A stretch of 64,000 bases of DNA from Acidobacteriota bacterium (lineage in GTDB: Bacteria; Acidobacteriota; Vicinamibacteria; Vicinamibacterales; UBA8438): assembly GCA_015659035.1 (NCBI GenBank), contig DQNS01000102.1:1-64000 (forward strand), in the 5' to 3' direction. Position 1 is the stretch's first letter; each line of letters begins with the position of its first letter. Under the pieces are notes generated by a model, which was not told the DNA's origin, did no database searches, and was given only the letters and a program-made list of their open reading frames with translations. The position numbers and the translations under genes were made by a program. This document shows positions 25,179 through 34,472 of this stretch, in pieces.

Positions 25179-26948
25179 ATGATCGTGTTGCCGCAACAGC
25201 GTGGTGCCAGCTTCCTCATCGACCAGGTCGAACCGGAAGACATCGTCTGCCCCGAGGACATGGGCGATGACGAGCGGCTCCTGATGCGCTCGATCAAGGA
25301 GTTCGCCGAGCAGGAGGTGCAGCCGATGTTCGACGAGATCGACCGTCGTAACATCGACGTCATCCGTCCCCTGTTCAAGAAGGCCGCCGACCTCGGTCTT
25401 TTCATGGCGGAGGTGCCCGAAGCGCTCGGTGGGCTCGAACTGAGTTTGCTGGCGATCGCCGGGATGAGCGAGTCCCGCTCGTATCTCGGCGGTCTGTCGT
25501 CCACCGTATTCGCACACCAGGGCATCGGCACGTTGCCGCTCATCAACTTCGGCACGCAAGCCCAGATCGACCGGTATCTGGCGCGGTGCATGAACGGCGA
25601 TCTGATGGCGGCGTTCGCGTTGACCGAACCCGGCTCCGGCTCCGATGCCATGAACATCAAGACGACGGCCGTGCTGAACGCGGAAGGTACGCACTACGTC
25701 GTGAACGGCGCGAAGCAGTGGATCACGAACGCCGGGTGGGCCGATCTGTTCATCCTGTTCGCCAAGGTCGACGGCACCGCCTTCTCCGCGTTCCTACTCG
25801 AACGTGACAGCTCCGGGCTCACCATCGGAGACCACGAGAAGCTGCTCGGTCTGGACGGGTCGTCGGTGTGCGCGATGCAACTCGACGATGTCGCCATCCC
25901 GGTGGAGAACGTGCTTGGCGAGGTCGGCAAGGGCCACAAGGTGGCGATGTGCACGCTCAATCTGGGGCGGATGAAGATGTCGGCGAACTGCGCCGGCACC
26001 GCCAAGAAGATCCTCGCGACGACGACGCAATACGCCACCGAGCGGCGACAGTTCGGACACCCGATTGCCGACTTCGGGCTGATCCAGCGCAAGCTGGCCG
26101 ACATGGCGGCACGCGCCTACGGCGCGGAGTCGGTCGCCTATCGCACGGCGGGGCTCGTGTACACCGCCACCGAGGCGCTGAGGCGCACCGGCACGGACTC
26201 CCTCGACCTCAAGCTGCAGACCCTCACCGAGTTCTCGGTGGAGTGCGCAATGGCGAAGGTCATCGGCTCGGAGACCTACAACGGCCTCGCCGACGAGGCG
26301 TTGCAGGTCTATGGCGGCAACGGCTACAGCGAAGAGTATCCGGCGGCCCGGTGGTACCGGGACTCGCGCATCACCCGCATCTACGAGGGTACGAGCGAGA
26401 TCTGCCGGCTGGGCATCGCGAAGACCATCCTCAAGCGTGCCGATCGCGGGCAGCTCGCCTTGCGAGAGGCGGTGTCGGGGCTGCCCCCGCCCGCCGTCGC
26501 ACACAGCGGCGACAGCCTCGTGTCGCTGCGGACTCAGGTGCACGCCCTCAAGCAGGTGTTTCTGTTCGTCCTGGGCGAGGTGTGGGACGGTGTCGACGGC
26601 ACGCAGCTCCTCGAGCCGGAGCACCAGCAGTTTCTCGGCAGCCTCGCCGACATCGCCATCGAGACCTATCTTGCCGAGAGCACGGTTCTCCGGGTGTTGA
26701 AGCTGACCGAAGCCCGCCCCGATACCGACCGCCGCCTGGAGACGGCGCTGGCGCGACTCGTCTTCTTCCGCGCCGCCGACCGTGTGCGGCAGGAGTCCAC
26801 CGAGGTGGTCGCGGCGCTACTGGAGGGCGACCGGCTTACCGCGGCACTCGACCGGGTCGCCGCGTGGCTGCCGACACCGGCGGGACTCATCGAGACCCGC
26901 ACCTTCATCGCCCGGGGTCTCGTGGCACGCAAGGGCGTCCTGCCGTAG
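25179..26948 (+). CDS. Acyl-CoA dehydrogenase, long C-terminally extended type
   Basis: 589 residues. FAD flavoenzyme catalysing alpha,beta-dehydrogenation of acyl-CoA, the first step of beta-oxidation. Residues 1-440 are the standard domains: LTEPGSGSDAMNIKTTA, WITNAGWADLFILFAKV, ERRQFGHPIADFGLIQ and QVYGGNGYSEEYP. The catalytic Glu is in IYEGTSEICRLG. A C-terminal helical extension of about 150 residues matches the VLCAD/ACAD9-like group, suggesting long-chain substrates. ATG 25179 has AGGAG 8 bp upstream. Confidence 0.93.
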   Translation: MIVLPQQRGASFLIDQVEPEDIVCPEDMGDDERLLMRSIKEFAEQEVQPMFDEIDRRNIDVIRPLFKKAADLGLFMAEVPEALGGLELSLLAIAGMSESRSYLGGLSSTVFAHQGIGTLPLINFGTQAQIDRYLARCMNGDLMAAFALTEPGSGSDAMNIKTTAVLNAEGTHYVVNGAKQWITNAGWADLFILFAKVDGTAFSAFLLERDSSGLTIGDHEKLLGLDGSSVCAMQLDDVAIPVENVLGEVGKGHKVAMCTLNLGRMKMSANCAGTAKKILATTTQYATERRQFGHPIADFGLIQRKLADMAARAYGAESVAYRTAGLVYTATEALRRTGTDSLDLKLQTLTEFSVECAMAKVIGSETYNGLADEALQVYGGNGYSEEYPAARWYRDSRITRIYEGTSEICRLGIAKTILKRADRGQLALREAVSGLPPPAVAHSGDSLVSLRTQVHALKQVFLFVLGEVWDGVDGTQLLEPEHQQFLGSLADIAIETYLAESTVLRVLKLTEARPDTDRRLETALARLVFFRAADRVRQESTEVVAALLEGDRLTAALDRVAAWLPTPAGLIETRTFIARGLVARKGVLP

Positions 26949-27544
<596 letters not shown>

Positions 27545-27549
27545 CAGCC

Positions 27550-28620
27550 TTATCCGAGCGCGGCGATCACGGCCGCGGTCATCTCGGCGGTGGTCGCGGT
27601 GCCGCCCAGGTCGCGTGTCTGGGACTCCCCTGCCGCCAACACCCGCTCCACGGCGGACACGAGCGCAGCGGCCCCGTCAGGCTGTTCCAGGTGCTCCAGC
27701 ATCATCGCCCCGGTCAGCATCTGTGCGACCGGATTGGCGATGCTCCGCCCGGCAATGTCTGGGGCCGAGCCATGCACCGGCTCGAACATGGACGGGTACG
27801 ACCGGTCCGGATTCAGGTTCGCGCCGGGCGCGAGACCGATCGAGCCGGCGATCGCCGGCCCCAGATCGGACAGGATGTCTCCGAACAGATTGCTGGCGAC
27901 GATCACATCGAACCAGTCGGGGTGTTGCACGAGATGCGCCGTGAGAATGTCGATGTGGTACTGGTCCGTCCGCACGTCGGGATAGTCGGCGGCCATCGCC
28001 TGGAACCGCTCGTCCCAGAACGGCATGGTGTGGATGATCCCATTGGACTTGGTCGCCGACGTCAGATGACGCGCCGGCCGCGTGCGCGCACGTTCGAACG
28101 CATAGCGCAGCACCCGGTCGACTCCCACCCGGGTGAAGACCGCCTGCTGCACCGCCAGTTCATCCGGGGTGCCCTCGTAGAGGCGCCCGCCGATCTCGGA
28201 ATACTCACCCTCATTGTTCTCCCGAACGATGAGGAAATCGATGTCGGCCGGTCCACGGTCGGCCAACGGCGTACGCACTCCAGGCAACAGTCGGACCGGC
28301 CGCAGATTCACATACTGACGGAACTGCCGGCGTATCGGAATCAGCAGTCCCCAGAGCGATATGTCGTCCGGCACACCCGGGTACCCGATCGCGCCCAGAA
28401 AGATCGCATCGAACCCCGCCAGGTCGGCGACCGCGCCCTCGCCGGTCATGCTGCCGGTGCGCGCGTACAGCTCGCACGACCAGTCGAACACCGTCCAGTC
28501 GCACCGGAAGCCGAACCGCTCCCCCACCGCCTCGAGCGCCGCCTGCGCAGCCGGGACCACTTCCTGGCCGATGCCATCACCCGGGATCACCGCGACCCGA
28601 TACCGCCGCTCCGTCATCAC
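27550..28620 (-). CDS. Tartrate / D-malate dehydrogenase (decarboxylating), isocitrate/isopropylmalate DH family
   Basis: 356 residues. It begins YRVAVIPGDGIGQEVVP and has DWSCELYARTG, FLGAIGYPGVPDDISLWGLLIPIRR and QYVNLRPVRLLPGV. The last block separates TDH/DmlA enzymes from LeuB and Icd. REnNEGEYSEIGG and HIDILTAHLVQHP complete the active site. NAD-dependent oxidation of tartrate or D-malate is expected; sequence alone cannot decide the preferred substrate. It ends 5 bp from the convergent PII gene and follows the CoA-transferase gene on the same strand. Confidence 0.88.
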   Translation of the reverse strand: MMTERRYRVAVIPGDGIGQEVVPAAQAALEAVGERFGFRCDWTVFDWSCELYARTGSMTGEGAVADLAGFDAIFLGAIGYPGVPDDISLWGLLIPIRRQFRQYVNLRPVRLLPGVRTPLADRGPADIDFLIVRENNEGEYSEIGGRLYEGTPDELAVQQAVFTRVGVDRVLRYAFERARTRPARHLTSATKSNGIIHTMPFWDERFQAMAADYPDVRTDQYHIDILTAHLVQHPDWFDVIVASNLFGDILSDLGPAIAGSIGLAPGANLNPDRSYPSMFEPVHGSAPDIAGRSIANPVAQMLTGAMMLEHLEQPDGAAALVSAVERVLAAGESQTRDLGGTATTAEMTAAVIAALG

Positions 28621-28673
28621 ACCACCTCAGCTTGCGTGCCGTCCTGCAGAAGACGGCGAAGCCCTTCCGCCTT

Positions 28674-28693
28674 TCTCCTGCCTCCTGTCTCCT
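28674..28693. repeat. Heptanucleotide tandem repeat (CTCCTGC/T unit)
   Basis: CTCCTGC, CTCCTGT, CTCCTC, between the CoA-transferase stop and the dehydrogenase start. Preceded by GGCGAAGCCCTTCCGCC, a phrase also found beside the repeat at 48931. Confidence 0.6.
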
Positions 28694-28702
28694 CGAGCAT
28701 CC

Positions 28703-29887
28703 TCAAGCCACCGCCCCGACACGACGCAGCTCGGCGATCTCGTCCGCCGTCAGGCCGACCTCACCCAGCACCTCGTCGGTGTGCTGGCCGAGCAGCGGCG
28801 CCGGACGGCCCGGTGTCAGCGGGGTGTCGGACAGCTTCAGTGGCGTGCCCAGCGTCTTGATGCACCCCAGTGTCGGATGGTCGGTCTCGACGACCAGCTC
28901 GCGCGCCAGGATGTGCGGGTCCGCCATCACCTCTTCGTAGTTGTTGATCGGACCGCACGGAATATCGCGGGTCTCGAACAACGCGAGCCAGTGCGCCCGG
29001 GGACGACTCGTCATGACCGCCTCGATCCGCGCCGCCAGGGCGACCCGGTTCCGTATGCGGTGCTCGTCATCCCGATGGTCGGGGTCGGCGGCCCATTCCG
29101 GATGACCGAGAGCGTCACACAGCCGGCGAAAGATCCGGTCGTTGGCGGCGCCGACCGTGATGTAGCCGTCGGCGCACCGGACCGCCTGATAGGGTGCGCT
29201 CATGCGATGCGCCGAACCCAGCGGCTCCGGCACGCCCCGGCCGGAGAAGTACTGGGTCGCCTCCCACACCGACAGCGCGACCCCGGCGTCGACCAGGGAG
29301 GTGTCGACCAGCTGGCCGCGTCCGGTCCTGGCCCGAGCCAGCAATGCCGCCAGGATCCCGCTCACCGCGAACAGCCCCGCGCCCAGATCGGTGATCGGCA
29401 CACCAACCTTCACGGGTCGGCCACCGGTCTCGCCGGTCACCGACATGAGCCCTGACACGCCCTGTGCCACCAGATCGAACCCGCCCTTCCACGCGGAAGG
29501 GCCTGTCTGCCCGTACCCGGAGATCGAGGCATAGACCAGCGTGGGGTGCCGGCTCGCCAGCTCCACATACCCCAGTCCGAACCGGCTCAACACCCCGGGC
29601 CGGTAGTTCTCGACCAGCACGTCCGCCGAGACCGCCAGGCGGCGGACCGTGTTCCGGCCCGCCGCCTGCTTCAGATCCACCACCACCCCGCGCTTGCCCC
29701 GGTTGACCGCATTGAAGCTTGGGCTGTCGGTCCCGACGGCGCCCGGCATCCGTCTGGTAGAGTCGCCTGTGGGCGGCTCGACCTTGATCACGTCGGCGCC
29801 CATGTCGCACAGTACCATCGTGCAGTACGGCCCGGCCATCACTTGGGTCAGATCCAGGACCCGTATGCCGTCCAGAGCTCGCGTCAT
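28703..29887 (-). CDS. CaiB/BaiF family (class III) CoA-transferase
   Basis: 394 residues. Opening ALDGIRVLDLTQVMAGPYCTMVLCDMGADVIKVEPP is the family signature. The Asp that forms the acyl-enzyme is probably in VDTSLVDA near residue 175. GQTGPSAWKGGFDLVAQGVSGLMSVTGE is also typical. It moves CoA between carboxylic acids such as formyl/oxalyl or carnitine/succinyl types; the substrate is unknown. The start codon is 14 bp from the divergent enoyl-CoA hydratase start. Together with the neighbouring hydratase this suggests an organic-acid degradation unit. Confidence 0.92.
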   Translation of the reverse strand: MTRALDGIRVLDLTQVMAGPYCTMVLCDMGADVIKVEPPTGDSTRRMPGAVGTDSPSFNAVNRGKRGVVVDLKQAAGRNTVRRLAVSADVLVENYRPGVLSRFGLGYVELASRHPTLVYASISGYGQTGPSAWKGGFDLVAQGVSGLMSVTGETGGRPVKVGVPITDLGAGLFAVSGILAALLARARTGRGQLVDTSLVDAGVALSVWEATQYFSGRGVPEPLGSAHRMSAPYQAVRCADGYITVGAANDRIFRRLCDALGHPEWAADPDHRDDEHRIRNRVALAARIEAVMTSRPRAHWLALFETRDIPCGPINNYEEVMADPHILARELVVETDHPTLGCIKTLGTPLKLSDTPLTPGRPAPLLGQHTDEVLGEVGLTADEIAELRRVGAVA

Positions 29888-29901
29888 AGGAGAGTAAGCC
29901 C

Positions 29902-30687
29902 GTGTCCACGTCTCACACGATCTACACCACCGACGGCCCGATCGCCGTGCTGACCTTCAACCGCCCGGAGTCGCGCAACGCCATGACCTGGGCGATGTAC
30001 GACGCGCTCGTGGACGCCTGCGACGCGGTCGATGCCGACCCGGCTATCCGTGTCTTCGTCCTGCGCGGAGCCGACGACCGCGCGTTCGTGGCCGGCACCG
30101 ACATCAGCCAATTTCGGGACCTCCGCACCGCCGAGGACGCGCTGGCCTACGAAGCGCGGCTCGACCGGCTCATCGACCGGCTCGAGCGTGTGACCAAACC
30201 GACCATCGCCCGGATCGGCGGTGTCGCCGTCGGCGGTGGCTGTGTGATCGCGATCGCCTGCGATCTGCGAATCTGCGGACCGGACGCCAGATTCGGCGTG
30301 CCGGTTGCGCGCACCCTGGGCAACTGCCTGTCGGCCGCCAACTGTGCTCGGCTGCTGGATCTCGTCGGTCCGGCGCGGCTGAAGGACATCATGTTCACCG
30401 CGCGACTGCTTGACGCCCAGGAAGCGCTCGCCGCCGGGCTGGCGACCCGCGTCGTGGAGGCTGACGCGCTCGACCGCGTGGTGAGGGAGACGGCCCGGAC
30501 GATCGCCGCGAACGCGCCCCTCACGATCAGCGCCACCAAGGAGCTGGTGCGTCGGCTGCAGGCGCACCGGCGAATCGCACCGTCGTTGGGTCACGATCTC
30601 ATCACCGCCTGCTACACGAGCCACGACTTCAGGGGCGGGGTCGACGCGTTTCTCGCCAAGCGCCCACCCGTGTGGACAGGTCGCTGA
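29902..30687 (+). CDS. Enoyl-CoA hydratase/isomerase family protein
   Basis: 261 residues of the crotonase fold. FNRPESRNAMTWAMY near the start, then oxyanion-hole segments RAFVAGTDISQF and RIGGVAVGGGCVIAIACDLRI. The second catalytic Glu seen in classic hydratases is not obvious in FGVPVARTLGNCLSAANCARL, so a different crotonase reaction (isomerase, lyase or thioesterase) is possible. GTG start at 29902 with AGGAGAG upstream. Only 14 bp separate it from the divergent CoA-transferase. Confidence 0.85.
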   Translation: MSTSHTIYTTDGPIAVLTFNRPESRNAMTWAMYDALVDACDAVDADPAIRVFVLRGADDRAFVAGTDISQFRDLRTAEDALAYEARLDRLIDRLERVTKPTIARIGGVAVGGGCVIAIACDLRICGPDARFGVPVARTLGNCLSAANCARLLDLVGPARLKDIMFTARLLDAQEALAAGLATRVVEADALDRVVRETARTIAANAPLTISATKELVRRLQAHRRIAPSLGHDLITACYTSHDFRGGVDAFLAKRPPVWTGR

Positions 30688-30740
30688 CGAGCCAGCGCCG
30701 CCCCGACGGGCACAGGGGTCTCGCAACGGCGTCAGGATCG

Positions 30741-32462
30741 TCACCGGCTGGGCAGACCTGACGACACGACCGCCTGCACCATGTCGGTGAGCCGCTCCAG
30801 CCCTGCCGTGACATCGGAGCCCAGATGCACCCGCAGCGCTCGACGGCCGCGGGCCGCCAGGACTTGCAGATCCCCCAGCGCCTGCGCCGCCTGCACGATG
30901 CCGAACGTGTAACCGCGACCCGGAATCGGCAGATCGGCCGCCTTGTCACACGTGACCTGCAGAAACACCCCCGTGGCGGCCCCCCCCTTGAACGCCTGAC
31001 CGGTCGAGTGTAGGAACCGCGGCCCGAACCCCACACAGGTCGCCACACCTCGAGCGTCCCGCACCGCGTGACGCAGCCGCTGGAGCACACGCCGATGCGT
31101 CTCGCTCCGGTCCACGTACGCCAGCACCGCAAAGTAGTCGCCGGGCGCCACCCGTGCGACATGCGCCGCCAGCAGTGGCTCGACCCCGGCGGGGATCCCG
31201 GTCACCGCCCGGAGGGTCTCGGTGTTGCGAGCATCCGCATACAGCGTCATGCCTTCTGTCCACGCCAGCGGTGTCTCGACCGGAAACGCCCCGGCCGACT
31301 CGTAGGCGGCGGTCAACTCCTGGGTCGCCACCTTGCTCGCCTCCACATCCGGCTGGTCGAACGGGTTGATACCCAGGACCGCGCCACAGACTGCCGTCGC
31401 GATCTCCCAGCGGAAGAACTCGGCGCCGATGTCGAGCCGGTCCCGCAGGACCAACTCTAGGACCGGATGACCGGCGTCCGCGAGTCGCGCCATCGCCACG
31501 TCCTGCGCCCGGTCGGGCTCCGCCTCGAGACGCAGATATACGAAGAACCGGTCGTCGCCGTAGACCGAAGGTGGGCCGATCTCTTCGTCCGTCACCGGAA
31601 TGAGTCCCCGCCCCGCTTTCCCGGTCGACTCGGCCAACAGCTGTTCCAGCCAGCTTCCGAGATCGCGGATCGGCGGCGACAGCACCAGCGTGACCTTGTC
31701 GCGTCCCTGCCCGGCCGCCGCGCCGAGCGCGAGCCCGAGCCGCACGCCCGGGTTCCGGTCCGGCGGTTCGGCCGGTCCACACCGCCCGGCCATCGCCCGT
31801 GCCCTGACGAGCAGTGCCGGCACGTCCAGGCCACAGACCGCCGCCGGCACCAGACCGAAGTTGGAGAGCGCCGAGAACCGGCCACCGACAGCCGGCACAC
31901 CATGCCAGACCTGCCGGAATTGCGCCGCGCGGGCGATGACCTCCAGGGCCGAGCCGGGGTCGGTGACGGCCACAAACCGCGACCCCGCCTCCTCGGCCCC
32001 GACCCGCTGGCGGACCCGATCGAGGAAGTACTGGGTGAGAATGGTCGGTTCGAGCGTGGTACCCGACTTGCTCGACACGATACAGAGCGTGCGGGACAGA
32101 TCGAGCCGAGACTCCGTCCGGCGGATCTGCGCCGGGTCCGTGGAGTCGAGGACGTGGAGCACCGGCGCGCCGGCGACCGGACCCAGCACCCGGCTCAGCA
32201 CCTCCGGGCACAGACTGGATCCCCCCATCCCCAGGAGCAGGACATCGGTCAGCCCGGCGGCGCCCACCTCGCGCGTCAGCGCCGCGAGCGCCTCCAGCGG
32301 GGCCTCGACGGTTGCCACGTCCAGCCACCCCAACCACCGAGCCTCGTCGCCGCCGGTCCAGACACCCGCGTCCTTCGCCCAGAGCCGCCGCACCATGCCG
32401 CTGCGGGCCCACGCCCGAATGGACTCAGCCAGGGCCGCGTCCAGCGCCGGCCCGAGCCGCAT
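30741..32462 (-). CDS. pgi: Glucose-6-phosphate isomerase of the transaldolase-fusion type, standing alone
   Basis: 573 residues. SIS-type isomerase with LLGMGGSSLCPEVLSRVLG, SSKSGTTLEPTILTQYFLDRV, GRFSALSNFGLVPAAVCGLD and WEIATAVCGAVLGINPFDQPDVEASK. The sequence resembles the isomerase half of fused transaldolase/phosphoglucose isomerase proteins, with no transaldolase half in front. Interconverts glucose 6-phosphate and fructose 6-phosphate. ATG 32462 follows GAGGACGGG and lies 7 bp after rpiB; a GTG at 32486 would overlap rpiB. Paired with rpiB at the crossroads of glycolysis and the pentose phosphate pathway. Confidence 0.88.
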   Translation of the reverse strand: MRLGPALDAALAESIRAWARSGMVRRLWAKDAGVWTGGDEARWLGWLDVATVEAPLEALAALTREVGAAGLTDVLLLGMGGSSLCPEVLSRVLGPVAGAPVLHVLDSTDPAQIRRTESRLDLSRTLCIVSSKSGTTLEPTILTQYFLDRVRQRVGAEEAGSRFVAVTDPGSALEVIARAAQFRQVWHGVPAVGGRFSALSNFGLVPAAVCGLDVPALLVRARAMAGRCGPAEPPDRNPGVRLGLALGAAAGQGRDKVTLVLSPPIRDLGSWLEQLLAESTGKAGRGLIPVTDEEIGPPSVYGDDRFFVYLRLEAEPDRAQDVAMARLADAGHPVLELVLRDRLDIGAEFFRWEIATAVCGAVLGINPFDQPDVEASKVATQELTAAYESAGAFPVETPLAWTEGMTLYADARNTETLRAVTGIPAGVEPLLAAHVARVAPGDYFAVLAYVDRSETHRRVLQRLRHAVRDARGVATCVGFGPRFLHSTGQAFKGGAATGVFLQVTCDKAADLPIPGRGYTFGIVQAAQALGDLQVLAARGRRALRVHLGSDVTAGLERLTDMVQAVVSSGLPSR

Positions 32463-32469
32463 CCCGTCC

Positions 32470-32943
32470 TCAGTCAGAGTCCCCACCGTGGCCGGACCAG
32501 TCCCGCTCCTCCAGCAGCCGTATCTTGCCGACCCGACGGCGATGGCGCTCCGCCTTCGAGAACCGGGCGCCTAGAAAAGCCTCGAGCACCTCGACCGCAA
32601 GCGCGCCCCCAACGATACGGCCACCAAGCACCAGGATGTTCATATCGTCGTGCTCGACCCCCTGGTGGGCCGAGTAGGTATCGTGGCAAATCGCGGCGCG
32701 CACACCCGGAACCTTGTTGGCGGCCACGCTCGCGCCGACCCCGCTCCCGCAGATCATCACGCCTCGGTCGACTTCGCCGCGCCGCACCGCCACCGCCACC
32801 GCCTCGGCGTAGTCCGGATAGTCGACCACCGCGTCGCTGTCGGTGCCGACGTCGACCACCTCGTGACCCCCATCACGGAGTACCTCGACCAGCGTACCCT
32901 TCAAGGAAAACCCGGCATGATCCGACCCGATCGCGATGCGCAT
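32470..32943 (-). CDS. rpiB: Ribose-5-phosphate isomerase B
   Basis: 157 residues. MRIAIGSDHAGFSLKGTL opens the RpiB/LacAB fold. DVGTDSDAVVDYPDYA and the catalytic Cys loop MICGSGVGASVAANK follow, with HDTYSAHQGVEHDDMNILVLGGR and a final KAERHRRRV. Interconverts ribulose 5-phosphate and ribose 5-phosphate. ATG 32943 is preceded by AGAGGAGAAGG. First gene of the rpiB-pgi pair. The C-terminus runs slightly past the usual end (LLEERDWSGHGGDSD). Confidence 0.95.
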   Translation of the reverse strand: MRIAIGSDHAGFSLKGTLVEVLRDGGHEVVDVGTDSDAVVDYPDYAEAVAVAVRRGEVDRGVMICGSGVGASVAANKVPGVRAAICHDTYSAHQGVEHDDMNILVLGGRIVGGALAVEVLEAFLGARFSKAERHRRRVGKIRLLEERDWSGHGGDSD

Positions 32944-33019
32944 AGGTCCTTCTCCTCTGGCGAAGCTGCGCGTCGAACCGCCCGGCTGACGGTCGCACAG
33001 CATCGCCAGGCTGCTTTTC

Positions 33020-33108
33020 TTACAGCCCCACGACGCGGGGGCTAGACATCTCAGCGTGGCACAAGACTCTCACATTTCACGATGTCGCCCCATGAGATGT
33101 CTAGCGGC
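33020..33108. repeat. CTAG-ended hairpin repeat, copy A
   Basis: TTACAGCCCC-(A)CGACGCGGGG leads into a hairpin whose arms are GCTAGACATCTCA (33041-33053) and TGAGATGTCTAGC (33093-33105). The right arm contributes the TAG stop codon of pncB (minus strand). A diverged second copy is at 43301-43395. Confidence 0.7.
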
Positions 33109-34453
33109 CCGTGTCGCGCGCAGCCAGCTCCGAGGCTACGTTGGCAGCCAACCGCTCGAGGGCCGCGCTCAGGGCGACCGGATACGTCGCCGCGTCCCGA
33201 TGTCGCCGCACCCCCTCCGGGAGACGCGCCACGGCGGTCCGGCAGGCATCCCGGATCTGGTCGATCGCGCGCGTCGGCTGCTGTCGCACACCCCCCCTCA
33301 CGACACACGTCAGGAGCGGCTCCCCGTCGGTCGGCGCCGCCTCGCCGGCCAGCCCGACGACATCGCGGACTGGACCCACGGGACCGTAGACGCGCCAGAG
33401 CTGCTTGACGCCGGGACACGTCCGCTTGCCGGCGCCCAGCTTCATCACCGGCGTCATCGTTCCGTCCCGATCGATCTCGACCAGCTTGTAGACCCCACTG
33501 AGCGCCGGCGCGTCGCTCGACGTGCTCAACGCGGTCCCCACGCCAAACCCGTCGATCGGCGCGCCCGACGAGACGAGGGCTGCCACCTTGTGCTCGTCCA
33601 GGTCCCCGCTGACGAGGATCTGCGTGTCGGCGAGCCCTCCCGCATCCAGGACGCCTCGAACGCTCCGGCTGAGACCGACAAGGTCGCCGCTATCCAGCCT
33701 GACGCCTCCCGGCCGAAGCCCGGCGCCGACGATGAGCCGCGCCGCTTCGATCGAGTCATAGGTGTCGATCAGTAGGACCGACCGTGGCCCATGGACGGCC
33801 AGGTATCGGGAGAACGCCGTCAGCTCGCAAGCGTGCGCCATGACCCAGGAGTGCGCCATCGTGCCGGACACCGTCACGCCGAACCGGTACCCGGCATCGA
33901 CGTTCGACGTGGCCCGGCACCCCGCGAGGCAGGCGGCACGCGCCGCGTACATCGCCGCCTGCGTGCCGTGCGCGCGACGCCCGCCGAACTCCATGACTGG
34001 TCGTTCCCCGGCCGCCTCCCTCACTCGAGCCGCCTTGCTCGCAACCGCCGTCTGAAACAGGATGGTCGCGAGCAGCGCCGTTTCGACCAGCTGCGCCTCC
34101 GGGAGCGGCGCCGTCACGCGTAGGATCGGTTCACCGGCAAAGACCGGGGTCCCCTCCGGCACCGCCCACACATCACCGGTGAACCGCAAACGGCGCAGAT
34201 AGTCGTCGAAGAAGGTCGAGTCGGCGCCCTGTAGCCCCGGCACCGTGCGCAGATACGCGATCTCATCCGGTGTGTATCGCCACGTCTCGAGGTAGGTGAT
34301 CGCCTGCTCGAGCCCGGCGGCCACCAGATAGCCACGCGTCGCAGGCAGCTCGCGCACGAAGAGCTCGAACGAGGCCCTCGCCGTCGCACCGGCGGCATGG
34401 TAGCCCGCCGCCATCGTCAGCTCGTACAGGTCTGTGGACAGGCCGCCAGGCAC
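33101..34453 (-). CDS. pncB: Nicotinate phosphoribosyltransferase
   Basis: 450 residues. Converts nicotinate and PRPP to nicotinate mononucleotide in NAD salvage. Family features: LSTDLYELTMAAGYH at the N-terminus, EFGGRRAHGTQAAMYAARAA, SNVDAGYRFGVTVSGTMAHSWVM, LLIDTYDS and GGVRLDSGDLVGLSR. GTG 34453 is the start closest to the conserved N-terminus; no Shine-Dalgarno is seen, so it may be leaderless. The stop TAG lies in the hairpin repeat. Divergent from pncA, whose start is 19 bp away. Confidence 0.93.
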   Translation of the reverse strand: MPGGLSTDLYELTMAAGYHAAGATARASFELFVRELPATRGYLVAAGLEQAITYLETWRYTPDEIAYLRTVPGLQGADSTFFDDYLRRLRFTGDVWAVPEGTPVFAGEPILRVTAPLPEAQLVETALLATILFQTAVASKAARVREAAGERPVMEFGGRRAHGTQAAMYAARAACLAGCRATSNVDAGYRFGVTVSGTMAHSWVMAHACELTAFSRYLAVHGPRSVLLIDTYDSIEAARLIVGAGLRPGGVRLDSGDLVGLSRSVRGVLDAGGLADTQILVSGDLDEHKVAALVSSGAPIDGFGVGTALSTSSDAPALSGVYKLVEIDRDGTMTPVMKLGAGKRTCPGVKQLWRVYGPVGPVRDVVGLAGEAAPTDGEPLLTCVVRGGVRQQPTRAIDQIRDACRTAVARLPEGVRRHRDAATYPVALSAALERLAANVASELAARDTGR

Positions 34454-34472
34454 GGATGGTAATCTATCATCG

